A DNA stretch of 64,000 nucleotides, from contig NZ_OY782755.1 in assembly GCF_963678165.1 (NCBI RefSeq), positions 2,542,001 to 2,606,000 on the forward strand. The letters are read 5' to 3'. The notes under the pieces are model-generated. The model was given only the letters and a program-made list of their open reading frames with translations, ran no database searches and was not told the origin of the DNA. This document shows positions 53,996 through 63,563 of this stretch, piece after piece (within the stretch, counting starts at the first letter, position 1; each line of letters starts with the position of its first letter). The translations under genes and the position numbers were made by a program. Source of the stretch: an uncultured Acetobacteroides sp. Its GTDB lineage: Bacteria > Bacteroidota > Bacteroidia > Bacteroidales > ZOR0009.

Positions 53996-54115
53996 ATGAA
54001 CTCATCACTTACCATAATCGGACTTATCATTGTGGCAATTCTCGTGCTGCCAATCGTGCTTCTTCAGCGATCAAGCAAAAAGAACGCCGGAGACCAGGAT
54101 AACTCAGCCGAATAA
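53996..54115 (+). CDS. 39-residue single-span membrane protein
   Basis: MNSSLTIIGLIIVAILVLPIVLL is a complete membrane helix, followed by a short charged tail (QRSSKKNAGDQDNSAE). The layout matches tiny single-helix proteins I have seen in Bacteroidota. It ends about 65 bp before a hairpin. Too short for confident assignment, but the helix and tail look selected. Confidence 0.6.
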   Translation: MNSSLTIIGLIIVAILVLPIVLLQRSSKKNAGDQDNSAE

Positions 54116-54178
54116 CACCCGATAGCTCAGCAGGCAAGGCAGCACCACCAGCAGCAGCCTTGCCATACCCACTATAAG

Positions 54179-54216
54179 AGCCATCCCCTATTGGACACAC
54201 CAAAGGGGGATGGCTT
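54179..54216 (+). terminator. Hairpin after the tiny membrane protein
   Basis: A stem of about 10 bp (agccatcccc / gggggatggct), with no clear T run. Confidence 0.5.
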
Positions 54217-54284
54217 CAAAACATAAGCTCTATTATTACCAATAAATATCCTAGCTTTACCCAACAGCATAAAACCGCAATGCC

Positions 54285-54800
54285 ATGAAAAAGATATGGA
54301 TTCTACTTATTCCCCTTCTAGCGCTAAGCCTAGCCTGTAGCAGGCAAAAGGAGAATTCCCAGAAGGTTAACTTTCCAAGCAGCAAGTACACCGAATCGAG
54401 CATCAGTTTCAGCTCGCTGCCCATAAAAAAGCGAGCATACGTCCCCATATACTCGCACATATACCACATTAGCGGAGCAAAAAAACTGCTGCTAACCGCT
54501 ACGCTAAGCATCCGCAACACCAGCAGCACCGACAGCATCTATATCCAGAACGTAAGCTACTTCGATTCCGAAGGGGCTCCCCTAAAAACCTACATCGCTA
54601 AGACAATCGCCATAAAACCTATGAGCGCCATCGAGCTAGTTGTAGAGGATAAGGAGGATAAAGGTGGAGCCGGAGCAAGCTTTACGGTCAGCTACGGCTA
54701 CAACAACCCCAAGACAAAGCCCCTAATTCAAGCCGTAATGATTGGTACTGCCGGACAGCAGGGCATCTCGTTTGTCACCCAAAGCGTAGAGGTAGAGTAA
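54285..54800 (+). CDS. DUF3124 lipoprotein
   Basis: 171 residues. The lipobox ends at Cys18 (ALSLAC). The DUF3124 motifs YVPIYSHIYH, LLLTATLSIRNTSS, VEDKEDKGGAGASF and QAVMIGTAGQQGISF are all present. The domain is uncharacterised; the protein should sit on a membrane facing the periplasm or outside. A -7-like box TAGCTTTA is about 30 bp upstream. It converges on the response-regulator gene with a 4-bp gap. Confidence 0.88.
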   Translation: MKKIWILLIPLLALSLACSRQKENSQKVNFPSSKYTESSISFSSLPIKKRAYVPIYSHIYHISGAKKLLLTATLSIRNTSSTDSIYIQNVSYFDSEGAPLKTYIAKTIAIKPMSAIELVVEDKEDKGGAGASFTVSYGYNNPKTKPLIQAVMIGTAGQQGISFVTQSVEVE

Positions 54801-54804
54801 CGCC

Positions 54805-55527
54805 CTACTGCAGCGTTCTCTGGTCGAAGATACGGTTAAACTGCTCCCTGTAGGTTTCCGAAATAGGGATATACACGTTGCCAAACACTACCCTATTCCG
54901 CTCAATCGTTTTTATCTTGTTGATATTAACAATAAACGAACGGTGAACACGAATAAACGTATCGGAAGGAAGATGCTTCTCGATGGTAGCCATGCTCATA
55001 AGCGTAAGCACCTCGCCCTCCTCGGCATCGGTGCATATCTTTAGGTAGTCCTTAACGCTTTCGATGTACTTTATCTGGCTCACCTGAATCTGTATTAGCT
55101 TGTAGTTACTCTTAACAAAAAAGCTTTCAGCCACAGGCTTCGAATCAACAAAAGAACCGTCCAGAAACCAGCGATATGCCTTGTTGGCAGCCCTTAAAAA
55201 CTCGGAGTAACTAATCGGCTTCACCAGATAATCGAGCGCATCCACCTTATAACCGTCCAACGCGTAGTTCTCGTAGGCTGTAGTAAAAATCACCTTCGTC
55301 TTCTGCCCCATTATCACCTTCGAAAGTTCAATTCCGGTAAGATCGGGCATTTGAATATCCAAAAAAACCACATCAACCTTCTGGCTAACGATATTCGAAA
55401 GCGCATCGATCCCCGAGTTATACTGCCCTACAAGATTAAGGAAGGGAGTACGCTTAACGTAGCCAACAATTAGTTCGAGCGCCAACGGCTCATCGTCAAC
55501 CACAATGCAAGAAAACTTAGCATTCAT
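54805..55527 (-). CDS. LytTR-family response regulator
   Basis: 240 residues. The receiver domain holds the acidic pocket (VVDDEP), the phosphoacceptor Asp57 in VVFLDIQMPD and the conserved Lys in DYLVKP. The C-terminal LytTR DNA-binding domain (FVKSNYKLIQIQVSQIKYIE in shortened form, then FIRVHRSFIVNINKI) is typical. It overlaps the histidine kinase gene by 11 bp, so the two form a translationally coupled pair. Next to a MacAB-TolC type pump it probably controls envelope or export functions. Confidence 0.93.
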   Translation of the reverse strand: MNAKFSCIVVDDEPLALELIVGYVKRTPFLNLVGQYNSGIDALSNIVSQKVDVVFLDIQMPDLTGIELSKVIMGQKTKVIFTTAYENYALDGYKVDALDYLVKPISYSEFLRAANKAYRWFLDGSFVDSKPVAESFFVKSNYKLIQIQVSQIKYIESVKDYLKICTDAEEGEVLTLMSMATIEKHLPSDTFIRVHRSFIVNINKIKTIERNRVVFGNVYIPISETYREQFNRIFDQRTLQ

Positions 55528-56599
55528 CAGAATTCAGTTTAATGGTTAGTTGCGACATAAATGTTTGTCCCAAATTCTCTAGCGTTAGCGTATATCTCCC
55601 TGGGTATATCAGATCCAACCGCTTTCGCATATTATCTATTCCTATCCCACTTACGCTACCATCGGATGCCACCGCATAGTTGCTGTTTATTACGGTAAAG
55701 GTTAGCACTCTTCCCTTATCTATACTCAAATCGACATTAATAAAGCAGCTTTGGGTATTACTCACCCCATGCTTAAAGGCATTTTCAATAAGCGTAATAA
55801 GAAGCATTGGGGCAATCATCACGTTTCCCTCTTCGGGCAGGTTTACCTTCGAATGAAAGTTCGACGAAATACGCATCGACATCAACTCTATATAGCTTCT
55901 GATGAATTTCACCTCCTTATCGAGCGGAACCAGAGTTTGGTTATTCTCGTAAAGCACGTAGCGAAGCAGATGGCTTAGCCCATGCACCGCATCCTGTGCT
56001 CTTGTTGCATCTATTGCAATAAGCGAGTAGATGTTGTTGAGCGTATTAAAGAGGAAGTGAGGGTTAAGCTGACTCTTAAGGTTGTCCAGCTCTGCTTCCG
56101 ACTTTGCCTTTTCCAGCTCCTTGCGCTCGTACTCGGTGGAGTACCAGTTGCCCGTCATCTTAACGGCAACTGCTAGCCCTGCCGTTAGCGACATTACCAT
56201 AGCATCGCGAAAGATAAACATAGTTTTACCCGGAAGATCCTTCATCGGCTTTGGAACATGCCCAACTTCTCCCACGTACATGCTAAAGAAGAATTCGTGA
56301 AGCAGGTGCAAACCGTAAACCACCACCGCTATTATTATAGCATTTACAACAATAAGCCTTAGCAGACGCTTGCTGTAAAGATATCTATCAATAAAGTAGT
56401 AGTAGTTTAGGTAGAACACAACCATAAAGCTGATTGGAACGAATACATATTCTATGTAATGCACAAGCGAAATTCGCCTATCGCCTTCCGGCGAGAAGAA
56501 GAGGGGTATCACAAACATAATCCCCCATCCTATGATTTGAATAGCGACCTGAAGCCTCTTTTGACTGCTCGACATTTCTATTTTTGGTTGCATAACCAT
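55517..56599 (-). CDS. LytS-like sensor histidine kinase
   Basis: 360 residues. Four membrane helices in the first 150 residues have short loops and no extracellular sensor domain. A coiled coil (YERKELEKAKSEAELDNLK) leads into the His_kinase domain, with the phosphoaccepting histidine in LNPHFLFNTLNNI and an ATPase domain (LLITLIENAFKHG, GIGIDNMRKRL). Partner of the overlapping LytTR regulator. The -7 box TAATTTAG at 56608-56601 lies directly before the start, so the mRNA is nearly leaderless. Confidence 0.92.
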   Translation of the reverse strand: MVMQPKIEMSSSQKRLQVAIQIIGWGIMFVIPLFFSPEGDRRISLVHYIEYVFVPISFMVVFYLNYYYFIDRYLYSKRLLRLIVVNAIIIAVVVYGLHLLHEFFFSMYVGEVGHVPKPMKDLPGKTMFIFRDAMVMSLTAGLAVAVKMTGNWYSTEYERKELEKAKSEAELDNLKSQLNPHFLFNTLNNIYSLIAIDATRAQDAVHGLSHLLRYVLYENNQTLVPLDKEVKFIRSYIELMSMRISSNFHSKVNLPEEGNVMIAPMLLITLIENAFKHGVSNTQSCFINVDLSIDKGRVLTFTVINSNYAVASDGSVSGIGIDNMRKRLDLIYPGRYTLTLENLGQTFMSQLTIKLNSDEC

Positions 56600-56600
56600 G

Positions 56601-56608
56601 CTAAATTA
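56601..56608 (-). promoter_or_regulatory. -7 box of the histidine kinase operon
   Basis: TAATTTAG on the minus strand, ending 2 bp before the start codon. Confidence 0.45.
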
Positions 56609-56754
56609 GAATATATTTTATGACCAGAAGAATAGTCTTCCCTCAAAATTATTGTTTAATAGATTGCGCCATCCTCCACATAAGAGGAAGACGACGCAAT
56701 CATCCATATAAATCAGGGCAGGAGTCTATTCTCTATCTTCAAATTCATCCACTG

Positions 56755-57975
56755 CTACTCGTACCTTATTGCATCTATCGGATCGAGCTGGGCTGCCTTC
56801 TTTGCCGGATACCATCCAAAGAATACTCCGGTGATGGTACAAACCGCAAACGAAAGGAAAACAGAGTAAGGCTGAATGTATATGGGCCAACCCGCAATTA
56901 ACTTCACCAGCAACGAGGTTCCTACACCAAGTAGCATACCTATTACACCTCCTGTGATGCTAATGATTACCGCCTCTATCAGAAACTGAAGCAGAATATG
57001 CTTACCCTTCGCACCAATCGACATACGCAAGCCAATCTCACGGGTTCGCTCGGTTACCGATACGTACATAATGTTCATGATGCCAATACCGCCAACCAAG
57101 AGCGATATCCCAGCAATGCAAGCCAAAAGCACGGTCATCATATCGGTGGTGGAGCTTAGCATGTTGCTTAACTCCTGCTGCGAACGAATATCAAAGTCAG
57201 CCTCATCGGTATCCGAGAGCTTATGGTTGTGCCTCAGGATATCGGTAACCTCAGCAACAGCCTTCTCCGTTGCCTCCTCCGATACCGCCGACATTACAAT
57301 CTCCTGAATGTAGGTAATAGCCAGTATTCGCTTCTGTACGGTTGTGTAGGGAGCTAATATCAGGTCGTCTTGGTCCATTCCCATAGAGTTATACCCTTTT
57401 GACGTCAACACCCCAATAATCTTAAAAGGTATCTTATTGAAACGGACAGTTTTGCCAACAGGATCTTCTCCTCCAGAGAAAAGATTATCGACCACCGTTT
57501 TCCCAACCACACACACCTTAGCGGCTGTTTTAACCTCGTACTCGTTAAACATCTCTCCGCTACTTACCGAATACTTTCGGATGTCAAGGTAATCGGGGTT
57601 ACAGCCATTCAAAGACGTAGGAGCATTGTTGGCACCATAGATTGCCTGCCCGCTACTGCTTACCATTGGCGTTGACTTGGAGATGTACGATGACTGATTG
57701 GCGATCGAATTGTAATCAGCCATCTTCAGCGTTTGCATGCTGCCGGCATCCTGCCTAACACCACCAAACTGTCCATTGCCAGGGTGAACCATAATCATAT
57801 TCGACCCCATCTCCTGAATCTGCGAACGGATGCTGCGCTTAGACCCTTGCCCTATGGCAAGCATGGTAATTACCGATGCAACACCAATAATAATCCCGAG
57901 CATGGTAAGAATGCCCCTAAACTTATTATTGTTTAGCGCGCGCAGGGCTATTTTTATCAAGTTTTTATAGTTCAT
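56755..57975 (-). CDS. ABC transporter permease, MacB type
   Basis: 406 residues with the MacB/FtsX layout: one N-terminal helix (FRGILTMLGIIIGVASVITML), a periplasmic MacB core domain (about 45-240), and three C-terminal helices (LLACIAGISLLVGGIGIMNIM and following). It overlaps the ATPase gene by 4 bp. It would act as a mechanotransmission exporter with the MacA-like adaptor and TolC encoded upstream. The substrate could be a peptide, lipid or drug; not resolved. Confidence 0.92.
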   Translation of the reverse strand: MNYKNLIKIALRALNNNKFRGILTMLGIIIGVASVITMLAIGQGSKRSIRSQIQEMGSNMIMVHPGNGQFGGVRQDAGSMQTLKMADYNSIANQSSYISKSTPMVSSSGQAIYGANNAPTSLNGCNPDYLDIRKYSVSSGEMFNEYEVKTAAKVCVVGKTVVDNLFSGGEDPVGKTVRFNKIPFKIIGVLTSKGYNSMGMDQDDLILAPYTTVQKRILAITYIQEIVMSAVSEEATEKAVAEVTDILRHNHKLSDTDEADFDIRSQQELSNMLSSTTDMMTVLLACIAGISLLVGGIGIMNIMYVSVTERTREIGLRMSIGAKGKHILLQFLIEAVIISITGGVIGMLLGVGTSLLVKLIAGWPIYIQPYSVFLSFAVCTITGVFFGWYPAKKAAQLDPIDAIRYE

Positions 57976-58718
57976 TCTGATACCTGCAATTTTAGCGTCT
58001 TTAAGTAGTCGGCAGCCTGCGCCATGTGCAGGTTATGCTCATCTTTGGTGATATACCCATCGCGCAGCACGATATTACGGCTGCTGAACTGGGCTATTTC
58101 GGGGTTATGCGTTACAAAGATGATGGTACGCCCCTCCCGATGCAGCCGCTGGAATAGTGTTAGCACCTCGTACGAGGTTCGGGTATCGAGATTACCCGTT
58201 GCCTCGTCGGCCAAGATGATAACAGGATCGTTTACCAGCGCACGGGCAATGGCAACGCGCTGCTGCTGCCCTCCCGACATCTGGTTCGAGGAGTGGTTTA
58301 CCCTATTGCTTAGCCCTACATCGTTTAGCGCAGCACGTGCTTTTGCCTCTCTTTCCTTTTGAGATATTGCGGGGTTATAGAGCAGCGGTAGCTCCACATT
58401 CTCTAGCGCTGTAGTTTTGGGCAGCAGGTTGTACGATTGAAAAATGAAGCCAATCTTCAGATTCCTCAAGGTAGCACGCTCATCCTTATTCATCTTCTTC
58501 ACCGAAGTTCCATCAAGAAAATAGTCACCAGACGAAGCCGTATCCAGGCAACCCAGAATGTTTAACAGCGTGGATTTCCCCGATCCGCTTGTTCCCATAA
58601 TGGTGACAAACTCGCCCTGGTTAATGGTAAAGCTGATACCTCGCAGGGCATGTACGGTTTCTTCGCCCACAACAAAGTCTCGCCTTACGTTATCTATGCG
58701 TATAATTTCCTTGCTCAT
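57972..58718 (-). CDS. ABC transporter ATPase, MacB/LolD type
   Basis: 248 residues. Walker A GTSGSGKST (42-50), Q-loop FQSYNLLP, signature MSGGQQQR, Walker B VIILADEATGNLD and the switch histidine in FVTHNPEI. In fused MacB this domain is N-terminal; here it is a separate gene overlapping the permease by 4 bp and following the adaptor gene by 5 bp. Confidence 0.95.
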   Translation of the reverse strand: MSKEIIRIDNVRRDFVVGEETVHALRGISFTINQGEFVTIMGTSGSGKSTLLNILGCLDTASSGDYFLDGTSVKKMNKDERATLRNLKIGFIFQSYNLLPKTTALENVELPLLYNPAISQKEREAKARAALNDVGLSNRVNHSSNQMSGGQQQRVAIARALVNDPVIILADEATGNLDTRTSYEVLTLFQRLHREGRTIIFVTHNPEIAQFSSRNIVLRDGYITKDEHNLHMAQAADYLKTLKLQVSE

Positions 58719-58723
58719 GGCGT

Positions 58724-59884
58724 CTACTTTTGTCCTGGTCGTTTGGGCATAAAGGGGCTCGACTCCTTCTGCTCGCCGCCCGTTACGCTTTTTTCGTTAC
58801 CCGATAGAACCGATACGGCAACAGCATCACCTTCGCGTAGTCCGCTAACAATTTCGGTGCTTACACCATCGGTTATCCCCACCTTCACCTTCTGGGGGCT
58901 TATGCCTTTGGCGGTCTTCACCCAAATATTTTTGACATCGGCGGCTGGGTTTGTCTTCCCCGGTGCCCCCTCGTTCGGGTTAAACCTAAACGCCTTCGAA
59001 GGAACCACCAGGATGTTGTTCTTTTCGCTGGTGATAATGGTGATGTTGGCGGTTAGTCCTGGCTTAAGCTTAAGCTCGGGGTTGGGGGCGTTAACCACCA
59101 CCTTGTAGGTTACCACGTTCGAAACGGTGGTGGACTCGAGCCTTACCTGCGTAACCTCGCCGTTAAATACATCGTCGGGGAAGGCATCTACGGTAAAGGT
59201 TACCCGTTGCCCAGCCTTTACCTCTCCGATATCGGCCTCGTCAACATTGGCTATTACGCGCATCTTCTCTAGGTCGTTGGCAATGGTAAAGAGCGTTGGC
59301 GTGTTGAAGCTGGCAGCAACGGTTTGCCCCTCATCAACGGCGCGCGAGAGCACCACCCCATCTATTGGCGAGCAGATGGAGGCGTAGCTGAGGTTGGTTT
59401 TTGCCTTCAGCATATCCGAGCGCGACTTGTCGTAGGCTGCCTTGGCCTTCGAGCACTCATACTCGGCGGTCTCGTACTCCTTCTGGCTTATCAGATTCTT
59501 ACGGTACAGCCCCGCAACGCGGTCGAAGTTCTTCTTCTGGTAGTCGTACTCCGCCTTGTTCGAGCGTAGATCGGCGCGTCGGGAGATGAGCTCCGACTCA
59601 AGAACAGTCCTATCAATTTCGGCAAGCAGCTGGCCACGCTTTACGTGCGAGTTGTAATCAACAAAGATCTTCGAGATCACCCCCGATACCTGCGTGCCCA
59701 CCTCTACCTGAAGAATGGGCTCTATGGTTCCGGTGGCCGTTACCGTTTTCTCGATGCTTGCCTTCTTCACCTTCTCGAATTGGTAGCTTGTGGGCTGCTT
59801 ATCCGTGGAAAACAGCTTAGGGACTTGCAGTATCAGTACGACGAATATTGCGGCTGCAGCAACTAGTATTGCTTTTCGTTTCAT
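58724..59884 (-). CDS. MacA-like efflux adaptor
   Basis: 386 residues. The N-terminal membrane anchor (AILVAAAAIFVVLILQVPKLF) is followed by the barrel-sandwich domain halves (LQVEVGTQVSGVISKIFVDY in shortened form; SICSPIDGVVLSRAVDEGQTV), a helical hairpin (about 95-160) and the beta-barrel. It connects the permease/ATPase pair to the TolC protein encoded just upstream, from which it is 10 bp away. Confidence 0.92.
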   Translation of the reverse strand: MKRKAILVAAAAIFVVLILQVPKLFSTDKQPTSYQFEKVKKASIEKTVTATGTIEPILQVEVGTQVSGVISKIFVDYNSHVKRGQLLAEIDRTVLESELISRRADLRSNKAEYDYQKKNFDRVAGLYRKNLISQKEYETAEYECSKAKAAYDKSRSDMLKAKTNLSYASICSPIDGVVLSRAVDEGQTVAASFNTPTLFTIANDLEKMRVIANVDEADIGEVKAGQRVTFTVDAFPDDVFNGEVTQVRLESTTVSNVVTYKVVVNAPNPELKLKPGLTANITIITSEKNNILVVPSKAFRFNPNEGAPGKTNPAADVKNIWVKTAKGISPQKVKVGITDGVSTEIVSGLREGDAVAVSVLSGNEKSVTGGEQKESSPFMPKRPGQK

Positions 59885-59894
59885 GCGATTTCTT

Positions 59895-61229
59895 TTAAAG
59901 GGTTATGGGTTGGTTTTGATAGAAGTTTAGCAGCTTTAGCGAGAGCACCGACTGGTACTTGGCCTGGATGAGGCCATCCTCGGCCGAGCGGTAGCTGTTC
60001 TTTTCGGTGAGCAGCTCGACGGTGTTCTTCATGCCGGCGTTAAACTGCTCCTGCACCAGCTCGTAGCTGAGCTTGGCCGACTTCAGCTTATCGGTGGCGG
60101 CAAGGTACTTGCTTTGCCCCGACACCGCGTTTTGGTAGAGCGTCTCCACCGTTTTCTGCAGCTCCTTGGACGTGCTGGTGTAGCTAAGCTCGGCTTGCTT
60201 GGCCTGCAGGTTCGAGCGCTCGATGTTCGACCGTACCGAGCGGTTCTTAAAGATGGGGATGCCCACGGTTACCCCAACCGACTGGTTGAAGCCGTTGTTG
60301 AGCTGGTTGTAGAGCGTGTAGCCCGAGTTGGAGTAGCTGCCAGTGCCTGCCGAAGCGTTAAGCGATACGGTGGGCAGCCTGTCGGCGTAAGCCTTTTGGG
60401 CATCCAACTTTGCCATATCTATGGAGTACTTGCTGCTAAGCATCTCGGGCATCGTTTCCACGGCACGTGCGTACACCTGCGCAATGGAGGGGATGACCAC
60501 CATCACATCGCGGTCGCTGATTTCGGGGAAGTCGAGCTCGAGAGCCTCGCCTACGCCCAGCTCCAGCAGCTGCTTGAGCTCGAGCTTGGCCTGCGCCAGC
60601 TCATTTTCACCCAGCGTTACCTGGTACTTGTCGCTGCTATACTGCGACTGCAGCTGCGCGTAGTCGGAGCTGGAGATGGAGCCCGCCTTGAGCAGCTCGG
60701 CGGCGCGCTTAAGGGTTGCCTCGGAGCTTTCGAGCGTTTTGAGGCCCGTCTTTAGCGACTCGTTGGCATAGAGCACCTGCAGGTAGCTCTGCGTAACGGC
60801 AAGCTCGATGGAGTTTTGAGCAGCCAGCACATCGCTCTCGGTCTTCTTGGCGTTTACCTCCTGCTGCTGAATGCTGGTGCGAAGCTTCCCCCCGTTGTAG
60901 AGCACCATGCTGCTGCTTAACGAGTAGCTGCCCGTATACTTCGCCTTGCTGGCGTAGTCGCCCGCCGAGTTGGGCTCCTTCTGGTTAACCAGGCTTTGCG
61001 AGGATGCAAGCTGCAGCGAGGGAAGCCGCTGGGCGCGCGCCTCCTTGAGGTCGATGCCCACGCTCTCGCTGCTCAGCGATGCCGCCTTTACCTTGATATT
61101 GTTTGCTCGCGCATACGCGATGCAGCGGTTTAGAGTCCACCTTTCGCCCTGCGAGTAGCCCGCAACGCTAGAGGCGAGCAGAAGGCCTAGCAGCACGCAC
61201 TTCAATCGAGTTGTTATCTTCATGCCCAT
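59895..61229 (-). CDS. TolC-family outer-membrane channel
   Basis: 444 residues with a signal peptide (VLLGLLLASSVAGYSQ). Two TolC repeats: long helices TLNRCIAYARANNIKVKAASL and AVETMPEMLSSKYSIDMAKL. The beta segments end in TVGIPIFKNRSVRS. The start is placed at 61229 (MGMKITTRLK; an ATG at 61223 is equally possible) because an upstream ATG adds 32 residues with no signal-like order. It heads a four-gene exporter operon (tolC, macA-like, ATPase, macB-like permease). Confidence 0.92.
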   Translation of the reverse strand: MGMKITTRLKCVLLGLLLASSVAGYSQGERWTLNRCIAYARANNIKVKAASLSSESVGIDLKEARAQRLPSLQLASSQSLVNQKEPNSAGDYASKAKYTGSYSLSSSMVLYNGGKLRTSIQQQEVNAKKTESDVLAAQNSIELAVTQSYLQVLYANESLKTGLKTLESSEATLKRAAELLKAGSISSSDYAQLQSQYSSDKYQVTLGENELAQAKLELKQLLELGVGEALELDFPEISDRDVMVVIPSIAQVYARAVETMPEMLSSKYSIDMAKLDAQKAYADRLPTVSLNASAGTGSYSNSGYTLYNQLNNGFNQSVGVTVGIPIFKNRSVRSNIERSNLQAKQAELSYTSTSKELQKTVETLYQNAVSGQSKYLAATDKLKSAKLSYELVQEQFNAGMKNTVELLTEKNSYRSAEDGLIQAKYQSVLSLKLLNFYQNQPITL

Positions 61230-61365
61230 ATCTTTCTGTTGATTATGGGGCAAACATACGCTACCGATAAAGGCAAACCCAGCAAAATAGATGCAACCAC
61301 CCGATGCATCGACGGATTCCTCCATTCAATCGACGAAAGGGCGGTCCATAATACCTTGCATTAGG

Positions 61366-61546
61366 TTAGTACAAACCTCTACCCGAAAGCACAAACACGG
61401 ACGCGTGTTAGTACAAACCACCGCCCAAAAGCACAAACACGGCTGCGTGTTAGTACAAACCTCTACCCAAAAGCATAAACACGGCCACGTGTTAGTACAA
61501 ACCTCTACCTAAAAGCACAAACACGGACGCGTGTTAGTACAAACCT
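61366..61546. repeat. 42-bp tandem array 5 (GTTAGTACAAAC type)
   Basis: TACAAAC recurs at 61370, 61412, 61454, 61496 and 61538, exactly 42 bp apart. An inner near-copy (GCACAAAC) lies 20 bp into units, so units are 20+22 as in array 1. It shares GTGTTAGTACAAACC with array 1, nearly 60 kb away, but has a different inner part. It sits between the divergent tolC and CNNM genes. Confidence 0.94.
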
Positions 61547-61645
61547 AAAATCAGGCTAATCCCATAATCGACGAAAAGCAAGCTGACGCTAGTTTTTTCT
61601 CCAAATCGAAGCTATTTTAGCGGAGTAAGCATCAGCAAAATAAAA

Positions 61646-62947
61646 ATGGTAGAAGAGATTGCTATTATCGCCCTCCTGATTATCCTAAACGGGCTATTTG
61701 CCATGGCCGAGATATCCATTGTCTCGTCGCGAAAATCGCGGCTGGAGGAGCTGCTCCGCAAGGGCAACCACACCGCCAAGAAGGTGCTCAGCCTCAGCGA
61801 GCATCCCAACAAGTTCCTATCCACCGTCCAAATCGGCATCACCTCCATTGGCATCCTTACCGGAATCTTTGGGGGCGCAACCCTTTCGCAAGCCATAAAA
61901 AGCACGCTCATCAACCTCGGCGTAAACGGCGCCTATGCCGACGATATGGCCATTGCCATCGTGGTGGTGATCATTACCTTCTTCTCCATCGTAATTGGCG
62001 AGCTGCTGCCCAAGCGCATCGGCATGGCCAACCCCGAGGCTATTGCACTCCTTGCCGCCAAGCCCATGATCGTGCTATCGCGCCTCACGGCCCCCTTTGT
62101 GTGGCTGCTCAGCTCCACCACCAACATCTTCATCAAGCTCTTTGGGGTGAAAAAGACCGAGGCCTCGCAGGTTACCGAGGAGGAGATTAAGGCGCTGGTC
62201 GAGGAGGGCACCACCTACGGCACCATCCAGGAGATCGAGCAGGATATCGTGGAGAACGTCTTCTTCATTGGCGACCTCCGCATCGAAAAGCTGATGACCA
62301 TCCGCAGCGAGGTGGTTTGGCTGGACATCGACGACCCGCTCGAGGAGAACATCCAGAAGATGGTGGATCACGAGCACTCCATCTACCCCATCTGCGAGGG
62401 GGACATCGACAACGCGCTGGGGGTAATCTACACCAAGGACCTCTTTCGGCAGCTGGCAGGCAAGCAGGCCGTCGACCTTAAGAGCTGCATCCGCGAGGCC
62501 ATATTCCTGCCCAACAACCAGAAGGCCTACAAGGCGCTGGAGCGCTTCCGCGAAACCCACAATAACTTCGGCTTCGTGCTCAACGAGTACGGCGAGGTGG
62601 AGGGCATCGTAACCATTAACGATATCCTGGAGGAGCTCGTGGGCGACTTCACCGACAGCGAAGAGCCAACCATCGTTACCCGCGACGACGGCTCGCTGCT
62701 CGTCGACGGCAAAATGCTCTTCTACGACATGATCGAGGCCCTCGAAATAGACGACTACGAGCCTATACAGCAGGAGTACAACACCGTTGCCGGCTTCATG
62801 CTGCACCACTTCAAAGAAATCCCCAAAGCCTCCGACAAGTTCAGCTGGCGGAGCTTCACCTTCGAGGTGATGGACATGGACGGCAACCGCATCGACAAAA
62901 TTCTCATCTCCCGAAACAAAAAATCAAAAACCAGAACAAACCCGTAG
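61646..62947 (+). CDS. CNNM/CorC-type transporter (hemolysin-family)
   Basis: 433 residues. N-terminal DUF21/CNNM domain with three to four membrane helices (IALLIILNGLFAMAEISIVSS; IGITSIGILTGIFGGATL), then a CBS pair (about 205-335, IRSEVVWLDIDDP; ICEGDIDNALGVIYTKDLFRQL in shortened form) and a C-terminal CorC_HlyC domain (EEPTIVTRDDGSLLVDGKM). Related proteins move magnesium or sodium. It has a -7-like TATTTTAG box about 30 bp before the start. Confidence 0.92.
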   Translation: MVEEIAIIALLIILNGLFAMAEISIVSSRKSRLEELLRKGNHTAKKVLSLSEHPNKFLSTVQIGITSIGILTGIFGGATLSQAIKSTLINLGVNGAYADDMAIAIVVVIITFFSIVIGELLPKRIGMANPEAIALLAAKPMIVLSRLTAPFVWLLSSTTNIFIKLFGVKKTEASQVTEEEIKALVEEGTTYGTIQEIEQDIVENVFFIGDLRIEKLMTIRSEVVWLDIDDPLEENIQKMVDHEHSIYPICEGDIDNALGVIYTKDLFRQLAGKQAVDLKSCIREAIFLPNNQKAYKALERFRETHNNFGFVLNEYGEVEGIVTINDILEELVGDFTDSEEPTIVTRDDGSLLVDGKMLFYDMIEALEIDDYEPIQQEYNTVAGFMLHHFKEIPKASDKFSWRSFTFEVMDMDGNRIDKILISRNKKSKTRTNP

Positions 62948-63046
62948 GGGAACCCGCTTTTCATACGTCACATACTCGAAAAAACTCCGTCAAATAAGCC
63001 GAAACTTACATTCAAGCAAGCTTCGGACAACCTAAATTTTTTTCGA

Positions 63047-63478
63047 ATGAAAAAGTTACTGATTCTTTGCTCATTTCTCGCTATAACAGCAACCCTATTT
63101 GCTTTTATAGGAAAACCCCAGAAGTACAACGATGGCGTATACTCTGGCGAATCGCGATCCATCTACATTCAGGAGCCCTACTACGGACAAACCACCGTTA
63201 CCATTAAGAACGGCGAAATCGTAGACGTCTGCTTTAAGATCGTGGATAAAGAAAAAAACGAGCCCTTCGACGAGAAGTACGAGAAGCACTATACAGGAAA
63301 CGACGAGTACGTACAGCAGTGCCGGAAGGATTGGGAGGGGGTGCAAACCTACCCCAAGAAGCTCCTAAAGAAGAAAAGCATCGAAAAGGTAGATGCCGTT
63401 TCGGGGGCAACCTGGTCGTACAACCTCCTAAAAGCATCGCTTCAGGAAGCCCTCAAAAAGGCTGAGATAAAGAAGTAG
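63047..63478 (+). CDS. FMN-binding domain protein, exported
   Basis: 143 residues: signal peptide (LLILCSFLAITATLFAF) then a single FMN-binding domain. The SGATWS motif (residues 119-124, Thr122) is the site where flavin is attached covalently through a phosphoester by ApbE in family members. TTVTIKNGEIVDVCFKIVD is the domain's first sheet. It may carry electrons in the periplasm; no partner oxidoreductase is beside it. Confidence 0.9.
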   Translation: MKKLLILCSFLAITATLFAFIGKPQKYNDGVYSGESRSIYIQEPYYGQTTVTIKNGEIVDVCFKIVDKEKNEPFDEKYEKHYTGNDEYVQQCRKDWEGVQTYPKKLLKKKSIEKVDAVSGATWSYNLLKASLQEALKKAEIKK

Positions 63479-63535
63479 AAGCGCCCACACACGAAGGTAA
63501 TCGTGCAAACCCAAAGCGTAAAACGTACAGAGCCT

Positions 63536-63563
63536 AATGCCGGACATGTTCCGGCATTTTTTG
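63536..63563 (+). terminator. Terminator of the FMN-binding gene
   Basis: An 8-9 bp stem (aatgccgga / tccggcatt) followed by a T run, 58 bp after the stop. Confidence 0.85.

Noticed and set aside
61291..61512. 73-codon plus-strand gene over array 5
   Set aside because: It begins inside the tolC upstream region, and its sequence is translated repeat.
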